DNA of 64,000 nt from Kushneria sinocarnis (GCF_003633775.1 NZ_RBIN01000001.1:310001-374000), one strand, 5' to 3'; positions 1 to 8,906 are shown, numbered from the stretch's first letter. Numbers and translations: made by a program. Notes: generated by a model not told the origin, from the sequence alone.

Positions 1-379
1 GGGCCAGCCAGCCGAGAAAGGCCAGTGCGGTCAGCCCCAGCCCGCCGAGGATCTCGATCGACATCCCGAACAGCATGATGCGCCGGCGATCGTAGTTGTC
101 GGCCACCACGCCGGTGACGATCGCCAGCAGCACCAGCGGCAGGGCGGTGACGACCTGGATCATCGCCACCTGCAGCGCACTGCCGTGCGCAGCGGTGACC
201 ACCCAGGCGGCGGCGACCGACTGCGCCCAGACGCCCAGATTGGCGAACAGGTTGGCGATCCAGATGGCGCGAAAGGCGGGAATGGTCAGCGGCGTGAAGG
301 TTCCCACATCGGCCGGGCGGGGCGGTGGGGTAGCCGACTCGACGGTCAGATCGCTCTGGCGGGAAACAGGCTGCAGCAT
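1..379 (-). CDS. MFS transporter, EntS/MFS_3-like (3' end outside window)
   Basis: Only the first 126 codons are present; the gene runs off the left edge. A hydrophilic N-terminal tail of about 28 residues (several prolines) is followed by FRAIWIANLFANLG and WAQSVAAAWVV, then a loop with DNYDRRR before the third membrane segment. This is the pattern of the MFS_3/EntS-type drug or siderophore exporters of the inner membrane. Start is the ATG at 379; the Shine-Dalgarno is weak. The substrate cannot be predicted from this fragment. Confidence 0.75.
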   Translation of the reverse strand, partial: MLQPVSRQSDLTVESATPPPRPADVGTFTPLTIPAFRAIWIANLFANLGVWAQSVAAAWVVTAAHGSALQVAMIQVVTALPLVLLAIVTGVVADNYDRRRIMLFGMSIEILGGLGLTALAFLGWLA

Positions 380-550
380 GAGACCATCCGAAAACCATGA
401 AAACCGGCAACCTGTACTACTACAGCGGCCGCGCCGGGAAAGCAAGACGGCGGGCACTGCCGCCCGGCGGCCGGGGCGGTGACAATCCGTCGCTTCCGGC
501 GCCTCGTGCGTCATGGCAGGCTGAAGGCTACTTACCCGTTGGAGTCAGCC

Positions 551-1555
551 ATGCGTGTCACGGTCTTCAGTGCCCAGTCCTTCGATCAGCGCTTTCTGGA
601 TGCGGCGCTGGCCGAGACGCCCTTCGAGCCGGTCTATCACCCGGTGGCGCTGTCGCTGCAGACCGTGGCGCTCGCCGAGCATGCCCGGGCGGTCTGCGTG
701 TTCGTCAACGATGTGCTCGACGCGCCGGTGCTGGAAGCGCTGCATGGCTTCGGGGTGCAGATCGTGGTGCTGCGCTGTGCCGGCTACAACCAGGTCGATC
801 TCGACGCCGCCCGCCGCCTCGGGCTGGCCGTGGCGCGGGTGCCGGGCTATTCGCCGCAGGCGGTGGCCGAGCACACCCTGGCGCTGGTGATGACCCTCAA
901 CCGCCATACCCACCGCGCCTTCAACCGGGTGCGCGAAGGCAACTTCAACCTCGATGGCCTGCTGGGTGTCACCCTGCACGGGCGCACCGTGGGGGTGGTG
1001 GGCACCGGCCGGATCGGGCTGGCCACGGCGCGGATATTCGCCGGCATGGGCTGCCGGGTACTCGGCTACGATCCCGCTCCGGCACCGGCGTTCGAGGCGG
1101 TCGGCGAGCTGGTCGACTTCGATACCCTGCTGGCCCGCGCCGACATCGTCTCGCTGCACTGTCCGCTGGCGGATGCCACCCACCACCTGATCAATGCCGC
1201 CACGCTGGCCCGCATGAAGCCCGGCGCGATGCTGGTGAATACCTCACGCGGCGGGCTGATCGATACCCGCGCGGTGATCGAGGCGCTGCGCACCCACCGG
1301 CTGGGGGCGCTGGCGATCGATGTCTACGAGCAGGAGAGCGAGCTGTTCTTTCGCGACCACTCTCAGGAGATCATCAACGATGACATGTTCGCTCGGCTGG
1401 CGATGTTCCCCAACGTGCTGATGACCGGCCATCAGGGCTTTTTCACCGAGGAGGCGCTGGACGAGATCGCCCGCACCACCCGCGACAATCTGCTGGCGCT
1501 GAGCCAGGGCCATGACTGCGCCAATGCGCTGGTCCGGCCCGGCGACCGGGCGTGA
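551..1555 (+). CDS. ldhA: D-lactate dehydrogenase, LdhA type (D-2-hydroxyacid dehydrogenase)
   Basis: Cytoplasmic NAD-dependent D-2-hydroxyacid dehydrogenase of 334 residues that interconverts pyruvate and D-lactate. Visible motifs are the N-terminal substrate lobe with RCAGYNQVDL, the Rossmann glycine motif VGTGRIGLATA, the catalytic arginine in NTSRGG, the catalytic glutamate region DVYEQE and the catalytic histidine in TGHQGFFT. The pattern GHQGFFTEEAL and the overall length fit LdhA better than PGDH or glyoxylate reductases. The ATG at 551 is preceded by TTGGAG, better than an in-frame GTG-type start further upstream. It converges on the MFS gene with only 5 bp between stops. Confidence 0.9.
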   Translation: MRVTVFSAQSFDQRFLDAALAETPFEPVYHPVALSLQTVALAEHARAVCVFVNDVLDAPVLEALHGFGVQIVVLRCAGYNQVDLDAARRLGLAVARVPGYSPQAVAEHTLALVMTLNRHTHRAFNRVREGNFNLDGLLGVTLHGRTVGVVGTGRIGLATARIFAGMGCRVLGYDPAPAPAFEAVGELVDFDTLLARADIVSLHCPLADATHHLINAATLARMKPGAMLVNTSRGGLIDTRAVIEALRTHRLGALAIDVYEQESELFFRDHSQEIINDDMFARLAMFPNVLMTGHQGFFTEEALDEIARTTRDNLLALSQGHDCANALVRPGDRA

Positions 1556-1560
1556 CGGCA

Positions 1561-2745
1561 TCAGGCTTCATCGCGGCGCTGGCGCCGAATCAGCAGCCCC
1601 CGTGCGGTCAGCGCCAGTGCCGCGACGATGAGGGCGAAGGCGATGCCTGCGGCGGTCAGCCCGATCAGCGCCGAGGTGACGCCCAGCCCCACCACCGGCA
1701 GCGAGATGGCGATGTAGATGATCACGAAGTAGGTCGAGGTGACCTCGCTCCTGCGCTGCTGTGGTGAGTGGGCCACCACTTCTCCCAGCCCGGCCCGCAG
1801 CGTGATCCCCTGGCCCAGCCCGGAGACGGTGGCGCCCAGCAGCATCAGCCAGAGCGAGGCCAGGCCGATACTGCCGCCCACCAGCAGCACGCCCAGCGCC
1901 AGCACCAGACAGCCGCCGGTCAGTCGCATGGCTTCCGGAATCCGGCTCAGCAGCGCCTGGCCGATGGCCGAAGCGATGAAGAGCGTGATCACCACCACGC
2001 CGATCATGGCGAGATTGTCGATTTTCAGGATCTGCTGCACGAACGAGGGGGCGGCGGCGGTAAACAGTCCCAGCACGGCGGTACCGGCAAAGCCGGCGAT
2101 GCCGGCAGGGATAAATACGCCGCGCACCTCTTCGGGGACCGACAGGCGCTGGCGGTGCAGGCGGACCCGTTCGGGTGGCGTGACGGTTTCCGGCGCCCGG
2201 GCGACCCCCGCCATGGCGACCAGCGACAAAAGCAGATGCAGCAGATAGGGCAGGGTCAGCGGCCAGCCGGCGTACTGGGCGAGCACGCCGCCCACCAGCG
2301 GTCCCAGCCCCAGCCCCAGCACATTGGTGGCGGTGGCCACCAGCGTGGCATTGCGCTGCCACTGTGGTGGCGCCTGCTCGATGATTGCCACCGTGGCGGT
2401 GCCGGTGAAGATGCCGGCCGAGAGTCCCGAGAACAGCCGGGCGATCAGCAGCGGCGTCAGGCTCGCGCTGAACAAAAAGATGACATCGCTGATCAGGGCC
2501 AGAACCAGCCCGCCCAGCAGCAGCCGCTTGCGGCCCAGCTGATCCGACCAGCTGCCGAAGCCGATCAGCGCGGCGATCACCCCCACGGCATAGGCGGCAA
2601 AGATCACCGTGATCATGATCTGCGAAAAGCCCATCCGCGCCTGATAGAGGGGATAGAGCGGGGTGGGCAGGCTGGTCCCCAGCATGGTCACCAGAAACGC
2701 GAAGGTGACCAGGCAGAAGGAGAGGCGGCCGGGCCGGTCGGACAT
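1561..2745 (-). CDS. MFS transporter (12-TM drug/sugar efflux type)
   Basis: Inner-membrane major facilitator of 394 residues. The first segment is followed by PTPLYPLYQ, and the canonical loop 2-3 motif appears as GSWSDQLGRKRLLLGG; helices alternate with short loops to the end. The ATG at 2745 has GAGG 8 bp upstream; upstream in-frame starts would add about 90 non-hydrophobic residues and are rejected. It resembles the MFS protein at 56.5-57.7 kb, which has the same PTPLYxLYQ motif after TM1, so the two are probably distant paralogues. Substrate unknown. Confidence 0.8.
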   Translation of the reverse strand: MSDRPGRLSFCLVTFAFLVTMLGTSLPTPLYPLYQARMGFSQIMITVIFAAYAVGVIAALIGFGSWSDQLGRKRLLLGGLVLALISDVIFLFSASLTPLLIARLFSGLSAGIFTGTATVAIIEQAPPQWQRNATLVATATNVLGLGLGPLVGGVLAQYAGWPLTLPYLLHLLLSLVAMAGVARAPETVTPPERVRLHRQRLSVPEEVRGVFIPAGIAGFAGTAVLGLFTAAAPSFVQQILKIDNLAMIGVVVITLFIASAIGQALLSRIPEAMRLTGGCLVLALGVLLVGGSIGLASLWLMLLGATVSGLGQGITLRAGLGEVVAHSPQQRRSEVTSTYFVIIYIAISLPVVGLGVTSALIGLTAAGIAFALIVAALALTARGLLIRRQRRDEA

Positions 2746-2920
2746 GGGAACCTCGAAGAGCGATGAACGGTGGGCCCAGCCTGGTAGATTGTGAGCGGCT
2801 TGACCCGGCGCAAAGCGAAACCGAGGCGCCGGATACCGTTGGTAACTGCAGGAACCGGGGCGGCGTGGCACTGTCCGACACGCTGTGCATGCAGCTTCAA
2901 CACGCGCAACCGGAGGTTCG

Positions 2921-3616
2921 ATGAAAAAGCGGATTGTAGCAGTCGCGACCGCGCTCACTGCGCTGGGCACTACGCCGACGATGGCCTTTACGCTCAACGA
3001 TGTCGGCAACGCCATGCAGGCGCTCGACCAGCCGTCGTCGAATCAGCAGCAGGCCCGCTCGACTGCGCGCGATTCCAGCGGCAGCGGTCTGTCGCAGCAG
3101 GTGCTGGATGCCTTCGGCAGTCGCCAGGCCGATCAGTCGCTGTCGAACCGGCAGCAGGCCACGGTTGCGGGGACCACACCGAACAATCTCGACCAGGCCT
3201 CGGAGCTGATCTCGACCCTGACCAGCCAGCTGGGCGTGACCCGTCAGCAGGCCATCGGCGGCTCGGCGGCCCTGCTGGCCTCGGCGAAGAATCAGCTCGG
3301 CAGCGATCAGTTCAATCAGCTGAGCAATCAGGCGCCGGGCATCGACGGCCTGCTCTCCAGTGCCCGCGCGGCGACCTCGGCCTCCGGCGGCTCGGGATCG
3401 CTGCTGTCGACCCTTTCCGGGCTCGGCGGGGGCGGTAACGAGGCCGGTAGCGGCTCGCTGACCGGGGCGGCCTTCAGTGCGCTGGGTATCGACTCCTCGG
3501 TGGCAAGCCGGTTCGCGCCGACCATGCTGCAGTACTTCAGCGGCCAGGGCGTGGGCAGCAGCCTGCTGGGTCAGCTGGCCGGCATCTGGGGCACCTCCCT
3601 GCCGGGCAGCGGCTAG
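2921..3616 (+). CDS. Exported DUF2780 (VcgC/VcgE-like) protein
   Basis: 231-residue protein with a clear signal peptide (MKKRIVAVATALTALG then TMAFT) and a mature part rich in Q, S, G and A. The segment LTSQLGVTRQQAIGGSAALL followed by AKNQLGSDQFNQLSNQAPG matches the DUF2780 family of unknown function. A Ser/Gly-rich linker sits around residues 150-185. The ATG at 2921 has a strong CGGAGG at the right distance. It is divergent from the MFS gene at 1561-2745 and stands alone, followed by a perfect hairpin. Confidence 0.75.
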   Translation: MKKRIVAVATALTALGTTPTMAFTLNDVGNAMQALDQPSSNQQQARSTARDSSGSGLSQQVLDAFGSRQADQSLSNRQQATVAGTTPNNLDQASELISTLTSQLGVTRQQAIGGSAALLASAKNQLGSDQFNQLSNQAPGIDGLLSSARAATSASGGSGSLLSTLSGLGGGGNEAGSGSLTGAAFSALGIDSSVASRFAPTMLQYFSGQGVGSSLLGQLAGIWGTSLPGSG

Positions 3617-3638
3617 ATCCGGACGCGACGGCCGGGCT

Positions 3639-3664
3639 CCTGCCGGTCGGCATCGACCGGCAGG
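3639..3664 (+). terminator. Perfect 11-bp hairpin after the DUF2780 gene
   Basis: CCTGCCGGTCG at 3639-3649 pairs perfectly with CGACCGGCAGG at 3654-3664 around a GCAT loop, 22 bp after the stop codon. There is no U tract, so it may be a transcript-end stabiliser or a weak terminator. Confidence 0.45.
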
Positions 3665-3714
3665 GGCGGGCCAGGGTAGGCTGAAGCCTTTCATCGGCCT
3701 GCCGGACTGCCGTC

Positions 3715-4620
3715 ATGACCACTGCCGCGACTCCTGCCGAGACCACCCCTGCCGCCCCCGTTACCGAGACCCTGAGCTGGCAGTGGCAGGGCCGGCAGCT
3801 CGATGTCGGCCTGACCCGCCAGGGCAGCGGGCCGACCCTGCTGATGCTGCCGGCGCTCTCCACCATCTCCACCCGCGCCGAGTTCGCAGCCCTTCAGGCG
3901 GCGCTGGCCGATCGCTTCACCACCGTTGCCATCGACTGGCCGGGCTTCGGCGATCGCCCGCGACCCTTCATCGACTGGAGTGTCGAGACGCTGCTGGCGT
4001 TCGTCGATCATTTGTTCACGGCAATCGATCCACGCCCGGCCGGGGTGGTCGCAGCGGGCCATGCCGGGGGGCTGATGATGCGCTATCTGCGCGATCATCC
4101 CGGCGCCGTCGAGCGCCTGATCCTAGTCGCGCCGACCTGGCGCGGGCCGCTGCCGACCATGACCCGGGGCGACTACCGGCCCTGGTTTGCGCGCCTGCGG
4201 CGCTGGTTCGATCAACCCTTCGGACGCACCCTCTACTGGCTCAATACCCGCGAGTGGTGCATTCACCGGATGGCCGATGAGCACGTCTATGAGACGCCGC
4301 GCTATCTGAATGCCGAGCGCATGGCGATCAAGCGGCGGGTGCCGGCCTCGCCCGGTGCCCGTCACGCCTCGATCCGCTTCGTGACCGGCGCGCTGGACGC
4401 CTTTCGCACCCGGGATGCCGCGCTGGCGGCGATGCGCGGTATCACTTCACGCACCCTGATGATGACCACGCCCCACATGCCGCGCCGGTCGGGCGAGAAC
4501 ATGGAGGCGCTGGCGACGCTGGAGGGCGTCGAGACCCACCGGCTGCCGCACGGCCGGCTGCTGGTGCACGAGGAGTATCCCGCCGACGTGGCCGAGGCGA
4601 TCCGCCGCTGGTGGCCCTGA
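3715..4620 (+). CDS. Alpha/beta-hydrolase-fold protein lacking the nucleophile serine
   Basis: 301-residue protein with the alpha/beta hydrolase layout: GSGPTLLMLPAL (oxyanion strand region), DWPGFGD, the nucleophile-elbow strand VVAAGHAGG, APTWRG after it, and HGRLLVHEEYP near the C-terminus, where the catalytic histidine would sit. The elbow reads G-H-A-G-G (residues 115-119), so the usual serine of GxSxG is alanine 117. No signal peptide. Either the protein is not a classical hydrolase or it acts through another residue. The ATG at 3715 has only a weak Shine-Dalgarno. It is a single gene between the DUF2780 gene and the metal ABC operon. Confidence 0.75.
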   Translation: MTTAATPAETTPAAPVTETLSWQWQGRQLDVGLTRQGSGPTLLMLPALSTISTRAEFAALQAALADRFTTVAIDWPGFGDRPRPFIDWSVETLLAFVDHLFTAIDPRPAGVVAAGHAGGLMMRYLRDHPGAVERLILVAPTWRGPLPTMTRGDYRPWFARLRRWFDQPFGRTLYWLNTREWCIHRMADEHVYETPRYLNAERMAIKRRVPASPGARHASIRFVTGALDAFRTRDAALAAMRGITSRTLMMTTPHMPRRSGENMEALATLEGVETHRLPHGRLLVHEEYPADVAEAIRRWWP

Positions 4621-4783
4621 ACGGGCCCCGGCGGCGCCGCGACCGACCCCCTCATCCTGCTTTCCCCCGATCGCCCGCCCGGCTGATGCCGTGATTCTGC
4701 AGGGCATCCGATGCCCGCATGAGCTGTGCCCATGCTTAACGATGGTTCACAGCGTTGCTGCCCGGTGCTATTGATATAACCAT

Positions 4784-4799
4784 GTTAATCTCAGTTAAC
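4784..4799. promoter_or_regulatory. Candidate metalloregulator operator upstream of the metal ABC operon
   Basis: GTTAA (4784-4788) and TTAAC (4795-4799) form an inverted repeat with a 6-bp spacer, ending 10 bp before the ATG of the binding-protein gene. It lies in the only A/T-rich stretch of the intergenic region, next to ATAACCATGTT. Operons of this type are normally controlled by MntR, Zur or Fur; the site does not match a textbook box, so the regulator is open. Confidence 0.4.
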
Positions 4800-4809
4800 C
4801 GGGGTGAAA

Positions 4810-5796
4810 ATGCGTGCCGCTGTCTTCCTGCTGCTGGCCGGACTGATGCTGGCCAGCACTGCCCGCGCCGAGGCGCCCTCGCCGCCGCTCAGGGTGGTTG
4901 CCACCATCGGCATGATCGGTGATATCGCCGAACGGGTGGGCGGCGAGTGTGTCGAGGTCACCACCCTGATGGGGCCGGGCGTCGATCCGCATCTCTATCA
5001 GGCGAGTGCCGGGGATGTGCGCACCTTCCGTCAGGCGGACACGATCCTCCATGCCGGCTATTCGCTGGAGGGCCGGCTGGGCGAGGTGCTGACGCGCTTC
5101 GGGCGCATGAAGCCGACGCTGGCGGTGGCGCCCGAGTCGATTGCCCGCGAGCGGCTGATCACGGTGCAGGATCGCTATGGCGTCGACCCGCACCTGTGGA
5201 TGGATGTGGGGCTCTGGTCGAACATCGTACCGACGCTGGTGACGCACTTCAGCGAGCAGCGCCCCGGGTGCGCCGGGACCTTCCGGGCCAACGGCGCGGC
5301 GTACCGCCGCGAGCTCCAGGCGCTGGATGGCTGGATCAGCGCGAGTATCGCAACCATTCCCGCACGCCAGCGCATTCTGGTCACCGCCCATGATGCCTTC
5401 GGTTACTACGGCCGCGCCTACGCCATCGAGGTGGTCGGCATCCAGGGCATCAGTACCGAGACCGAAACCGGTGTGGCCGACATTCGCCGCATGGCGCGCA
5501 TCGTCAGCGAGTGGAACGTGCCAGCGCTCTTCATCGAGAGCACCATCAATCCGCGCACGGTGCAGGCCGTCATCAATGCCGTCCGCCAGCAGGGGCACGA
5601 GGTCGGCATCGGCGGCGAGCTCTACTCCGATGCGATGGGCGAGGCCGGCACCCCGGGCGGCACCTATATCGGCATGCTCCATGCCAATACCACACGCATC
5701 GTGAGCGCCCTGGGAGGCGAGGTGCCGGCGCTGCCCGCGGCGCTCGAGGGGTGGGCACGCCGGTGGCTGCCCGCCAGCGAACAGGAGGGAGAGTGA
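4810..5796 (+). CDS. Metal ABC transporter, periplasmic binding protein (TroA/ZnuA family)
   Basis: 328-residue cluster A-I binding protein that would capture Mn2+, Zn2+ or Fe2+ in the periplasm. A signal peptide (RAAVFLLLAGLMLASTARA) precedes the mature protein. The four expected ligands are visible at His61 (VDPHLYQ), His128 (VDPHLWMD), His194 (TAHDAFGYYGRAY) and Asp274 (LYSDAMG), the His-His-His-Asp set of TroA. There is no long His-rich loop, unlike many ZnuA proteins. The ATG at 4810 has GGGGTG 6 bp upstream; a GTG at 4804 is too close to that site. First gene of a four-gene operon overlapping by ATGA. Confidence 0.88.
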   Translation: MRAAVFLLLAGLMLASTARAEAPSPPLRVVATIGMIGDIAERVGGECVEVTTLMGPGVDPHLYQASAGDVRTFRQADTILHAGYSLEGRLGEVLTRFGRMKPTLAVAPESIARERLITVQDRYGVDPHLWMDVGLWSNIVPTLVTHFSEQRPGCAGTFRANGAAYRRELQALDGWISASIATIPARQRILVTAHDAFGYYGRAYAIEVVGIQGISTETETGVADIRRMARIVSEWNVPALFIESTINPRTVQAVINAVRQQGHEVGIGGELYSDAMGEAGTPGGTYIGMLHANTTRIVSALGGEVPALPAALEGWARRWLPASEQEGE

Positions 5797-6599
5797 TGTC
5801 GAACAGGCTCCACGAACCCGGGCTGGCACTGCATGTCGAGGACCTGACCGTCAGCTATCACGGCAAGCCGGTGCTGTGGGATATCGACTTCGATATTCCG
5901 CCCGGCGTGATGGCGGCGATCGTCGGCCCCAACGGCGCCGGCAAGAGCACGCTGATCAAGAGCGTGCTGGGGCTGATCCCGCCGATGGCCGGTCACGTGA
6001 CGCTGTTCGGCCGTCCCTACCGGGCGCAGCGCAAGCGGGTGGGCTATGTGCCGCAGCGCTCCAGCGTCGACTGGGATTTTCCCACCACCGCGCTGGATGT
6101 GGTCACCATGGGGCTCTATGGCCAGCTCGGCTGGCTGCGCTGGCCGGGGCGCCGCGAACGCCGCCGCGCCATGGAGGCGCTGGCGATGGTGGGCATGCAG
6201 GATTTTGCCGGCCGCCAGATCAGCCAGCTCTCCGGCGGTCAGCAGCAGCGTGTCTTCCTCGCCCGGGCGCTGGTGCAGCAGGCCGACATCTACCTGCTCG
6301 ATGAGCCGATGGCGGGCGTGGATGCCACCACCGAACGCGCCATCGTCGAGCTGCTGCAGCGCCTGCGCGACGAGGGCCGGACCGTGATCGTGGTCCACCA
6401 CGATCTGCAGACGGTACGCTGCTGGTTCGACTGGCTGCTGATGCTCAATGTGCGCGTGGTGGCCCAGGGGCCGGTCGAGCAGGTCTGGACTGCCGAAAAC
6501 CTGCGCCGCACCTACGGCGGTCAGATCGCCCTGCTGGATGGCGATACGTCGATTACCGCTCCGGCCGGACCCGCGGCGCGAGCGTCGGGCGCATCATGA
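5796..6599 (+). CDS. Metal ABC transporter, ATP-binding protein (TroB/MntB-like)
   Basis: 267-residue ABC ATPase energising the metal importer. Walker A is GPNGAGKST, the Q-loop region is YVPQRSSVDWDFP (the motif typical of Mn/Zn importers), the signature is LSGGQ and Walker B is IYLLDEPMAGVD, followed by the switch histidine in VVHHDL. The start overlaps the stop of the binding-protein gene (ATGA) and has AGGAGGGA upstream. The next permease starts inside its stop codon, indicating translational coupling. Confidence 0.92.
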   Translation: MSNRLHEPGLALHVEDLTVSYHGKPVLWDIDFDIPPGVMAAIVGPNGAGKSTLIKSVLGLIPPMAGHVTLFGRPYRAQRKRVGYVPQRSSVDWDFPTTALDVVTMGLYGQLGWLRWPGRRERRRAMEALAMVGMQDFAGRQISQLSGGQQQRVFLARALVQQADIYLLDEPMAGVDATTERAIVELLQRLRDEGRTVIVVHHDLQTVRCWFDWLLMLNVRVVAQGPVEQVWTAENLRRTYGGQIALLDGDTSITAPAGPAARASGAS

Positions 6600-7714
6600 G
6601 CGCGGCGGCGATGCTCGGCGACTACACCCTGCAGAACGTGGTCATGGGCGCGCTGCTGCTCGGCGCCATCAGCGGGGTGCTGGGCAGCTTCGCGATGCTG
6701 CGCCGGCAGAGTCTGCTCGGCGATACCCTCTCGCATGCCGCGCTGCCGGGCGTCTGTCTCGGGTTCATCATGGCCGGGTCGCGGGAGATGGGCAGCCTCA
6801 TGGCGGGGGCGCTGGGCACCGGCGCGGTGGCGGCACTGATGGTGGTGCTGCTGACCCGCTACAGCCGGCTCAAGACCGATGCGGCACTGGGGATCGTGCT
6901 GAGTACCAGCTTTGCCCTCGGGGTGGTCCTGCTGACCTTTATTCAGGGCATGAACAATGCCGCCCAGGGGGGGCTGAATGCCTTCCTGTTCGGCCAGGCG
7001 GCGGCCACCCTGCGCAGCGATCTGCTGCTCATGGCCGGGATCACGGCGCTGGCGCTGATACTGGTGCTGGGGCTGTGGAAGGAGTTCAAGCTGATCTGCT
7101 TCGATCCCGGCTTTGCCCGGGCACAGGGGCTGCCGGTGCTGCTGCTGGAGGTCGTGCTCACCGTGATGATTGCGCTGGCGGTGGTGGTCGGTCTGCAGAT
7201 GGTGGGCGTGGTCCTGATGGCGGCGATGGTGATCGCGCCGGCAGTGGCGGCGCGCCAGTGGAGCCCGCGGCTGGAGGTGATGGTGCCGCTGGCGGCGCTG
7301 TTCGGCATGGCGGCCGGGGTCAGCGGCGCGCTGATCAGTACGCTCGGACGGGGGCTGGCCACCGGCCCTCTGATCATCATCTGTGTCTCCGGGTTCGTGC
7401 TGGTCTCGCTGCTGCTGGCCCCGCGCCGGGGCCTGCTGTGGGAGGCGGCATTCCGCCTGCGTCAGCGCCGCCGGCTGCGTCAGCAGCAGTTGCTGACCCG
7501 GCTGTATCGGCAGGCGTCGTGGCATGGCGAGCCCCGCCGGGGCAGCGGCCGAAAGCTTGCGGATGATGACTGCGATCCCCGCACGCGCCGCGTCGTGCGG
7601 CAGCTCGAACAGCGTGGACTGGTCGGGTGCCACGATCGCCACTGGATGCTGACGGCCGAAGGTCACGAGGCAGCGGCGCGCATTCTGGCGCAGCTGGAAG
7701 GGAGGGCGACCTGA
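6596..7714 (+). CDS. Metal ABC transporter permease with C-terminal cytoplasmic domain (TroC-like)
   Basis: 372-residue permease of the ABC-3 family. About eight or nine membrane helices occupy the first 285 residues; family motifs include LLGDTLSHAALPGV and LGRGLATGPLIIIC. After the last helix (PRRGLLWE) about 85 charged residues remain, ending in TRRVVRQLEQRGLVGC and LTAEGHEAAARILAQL, which reads like a winged-helix of the kind found in DtxR/MntR-type regulators and in TroC. The TroCD pair rather than a single ZnuB points to a Mn/Fe/Zn system. Confidence 0.88.
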   Translation: MSAAAMLGDYTLQNVVMGALLLGAISGVLGSFAMLRRQSLLGDTLSHAALPGVCLGFIMAGSREMGSLMAGALGTGAVAALMVVLLTRYSRLKTDAALGIVLSTSFALGVVLLTFIQGMNNAAQGGLNAFLFGQAAATLRSDLLLMAGITALALILVLGLWKEFKLICFDPGFARAQGLPVLLLEVVLTVMIALAVVVGLQMVGVVLMAAMVIAPAVAARQWSPRLEVMVPLAALFGMAAGVSGALISTLGRGLATGPLIIICVSGFVLVSLLLAPRRGLLWEAAFRLRQRRRLRQQQLLTRLYRQASWHGEPRRGSGRKLADDDCDPRTRRVVRQLEQRGLVGCHDRHWMLTAEGHEAAARILAQLEGRAT

Positions 7715-8841
7715 TGCTGGCCGCGCTGCTCGACAATCCCGGTGTCATGATCGTCACCGTCGGGGCGCTGGTCGGCATCGCCGCCACCCTGGTGGGCACC
7801 TTCCTGGTGCTGCGGGGGACCAGCATGCTGGCGGATGCGATCAGCCACTCGATCGTCTTCGGCATCGTCATCGTCTGGCTGCTGACGCATCAGCAGAGCG
7901 GCCCGCTGCAGCTCATCGGTGCGGCGCTGACCGGTCTTCTGACGGTGGTGCTCACCGAGCTTCTGATCAACTCGAAGCGGGTCCGGCAGGATGCCGCGAT
8001 CGGGCTGGTATTTCCGCTGCTGTTCTCGATCGGCGTGCTGCTGCTCAATCTCCATGCCGGCAATATCCACGTCGACACCCATACCGTGCTGCTCGGCGAG
8101 ATCGGCTTCGTGTGGCTGGATACCGTCTCGCTGGGCGGTTACGAGGTGCCCCGCGCGCTGCTGTCGATGGGCGCGATGACGCTGCTCAATGCGCTGTTCG
8201 TGGGGCTGCTGTTCAAGGAGCTGAAGCTCGCCACCTTCGATGCGGCGCTGGCCCGGGCGCTGGGCCTGGCGCCGGGCGTGCTGTTTCATGCGCTGCTGCT
8301 CACCAGCGGCACCGCGGTGGCAGCCTTCGATGCGGTGGGGGCGATTTTGTTCGTGGCCTTCGTGATCGTCATCCCCGCCACTGCCTATCTGCTCACCGAC
8401 CGGCTGACGCTGATGCTGGCGATCGGCGTGGCGGTGTCGATCGGCGCGAGCCTGGCCGGCTACGGCCTGGCGATCCTCTGGGACGTCTCCATCGGCAGCA
8501 TGATGGCGGTGATGACCGGGGTCTGCCTGCTGCTGGCCTTCCTGTTCGGGCCGCGCCATGGGCTGGTGGCACAGGCGCACGAGCGTCGCCGGCAGCGCCG
8601 GCTCAACGAGAGCCGCACGCTGGCGGTGCATCTCTACAACCACGAGGGCACTCCCGAGCAGGGCGAGGAGAATGTCGCCCGGGCACTGCGCGAGCATCTG
8701 CTGTGGCCCTCCGAGCGGGCGCAGCAGGCGATTCTGAAGGGGCTCGACGAGGGCTACATCGAGCGCCACGGCGAACTTCTGCAGCTGACCGCCACCGGTC
8801 GGGCGATGGCGCGGGAGATCCTGGCGCCGGGGCGGGAGTGA
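7714..8841 (+). CDS. Metal ABC transporter permease with C-terminal cytoplasmic domain (TroD-like)
   Basis: 375-residue second permease. The ABC-3 motif RGTSMLADAISHSIVFG and a later helix set with ALGLAPG and TAVAAFDAVGAIL are visible, then FGPRHGLVAQ marks the membrane exit. The remaining ~90 residues (ENVARALREHLLW, ILKGLDEGYIERHGELLQLTATG) again look like a winged-helix tail. Both permeases carrying such tails suggests they form a heterodimer whose cytoplasmic domains may sense metal or oligomerise. ATG overlaps the previous stop; GGAGGG precedes it. A strong terminator follows. Confidence 0.88.
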   Translation: MLAALLDNPGVMIVTVGALVGIAATLVGTFLVLRGTSMLADAISHSIVFGIVIVWLLTHQQSGPLQLIGAALTGLLTVVLTELLINSKRVRQDAAIGLVFPLLFSIGVLLLNLHAGNIHVDTHTVLLGEIGFVWLDTVSLGGYEVPRALLSMGAMTLLNALFVGLLFKELKLATFDAALARALGLAPGVLFHALLLTSGTAVAAFDAVGAILFVAFVIVIPATAYLLTDRLTLMLAIGVAVSIGASLAGYGLAILWDVSIGSMMAVMTGVCLLLAFLFGPRHGLVAQAHERRRQRRLNESRTLAVHLYNHEGTPEQGEENVARALREHLLWPSERAQQAILKGLDEGYIERHGELLQLTATGRAMAREILAPGRE

Positions 8842-8906
8842 CCGGGACGCCGGCATGCGTCGCGCGCCGGAGGGCGAGCAGCCCGGAGCGGGCGCGAAAC
8901 GCTGCT

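Noticed and set aside
397-1383. Long plus-strand frame overlapping ldhA
   Set aside because: Arg/Gly/Ala-rich shadow of the high-GC third position; the dehydrogenase frame carries all the motifs.
4804-4809. GTG at 4804 as start of the metal-binding protein gene
   Set aside because: The GGGG ribosome site would overlap the start; the ATG at 4810 is correctly spaced.
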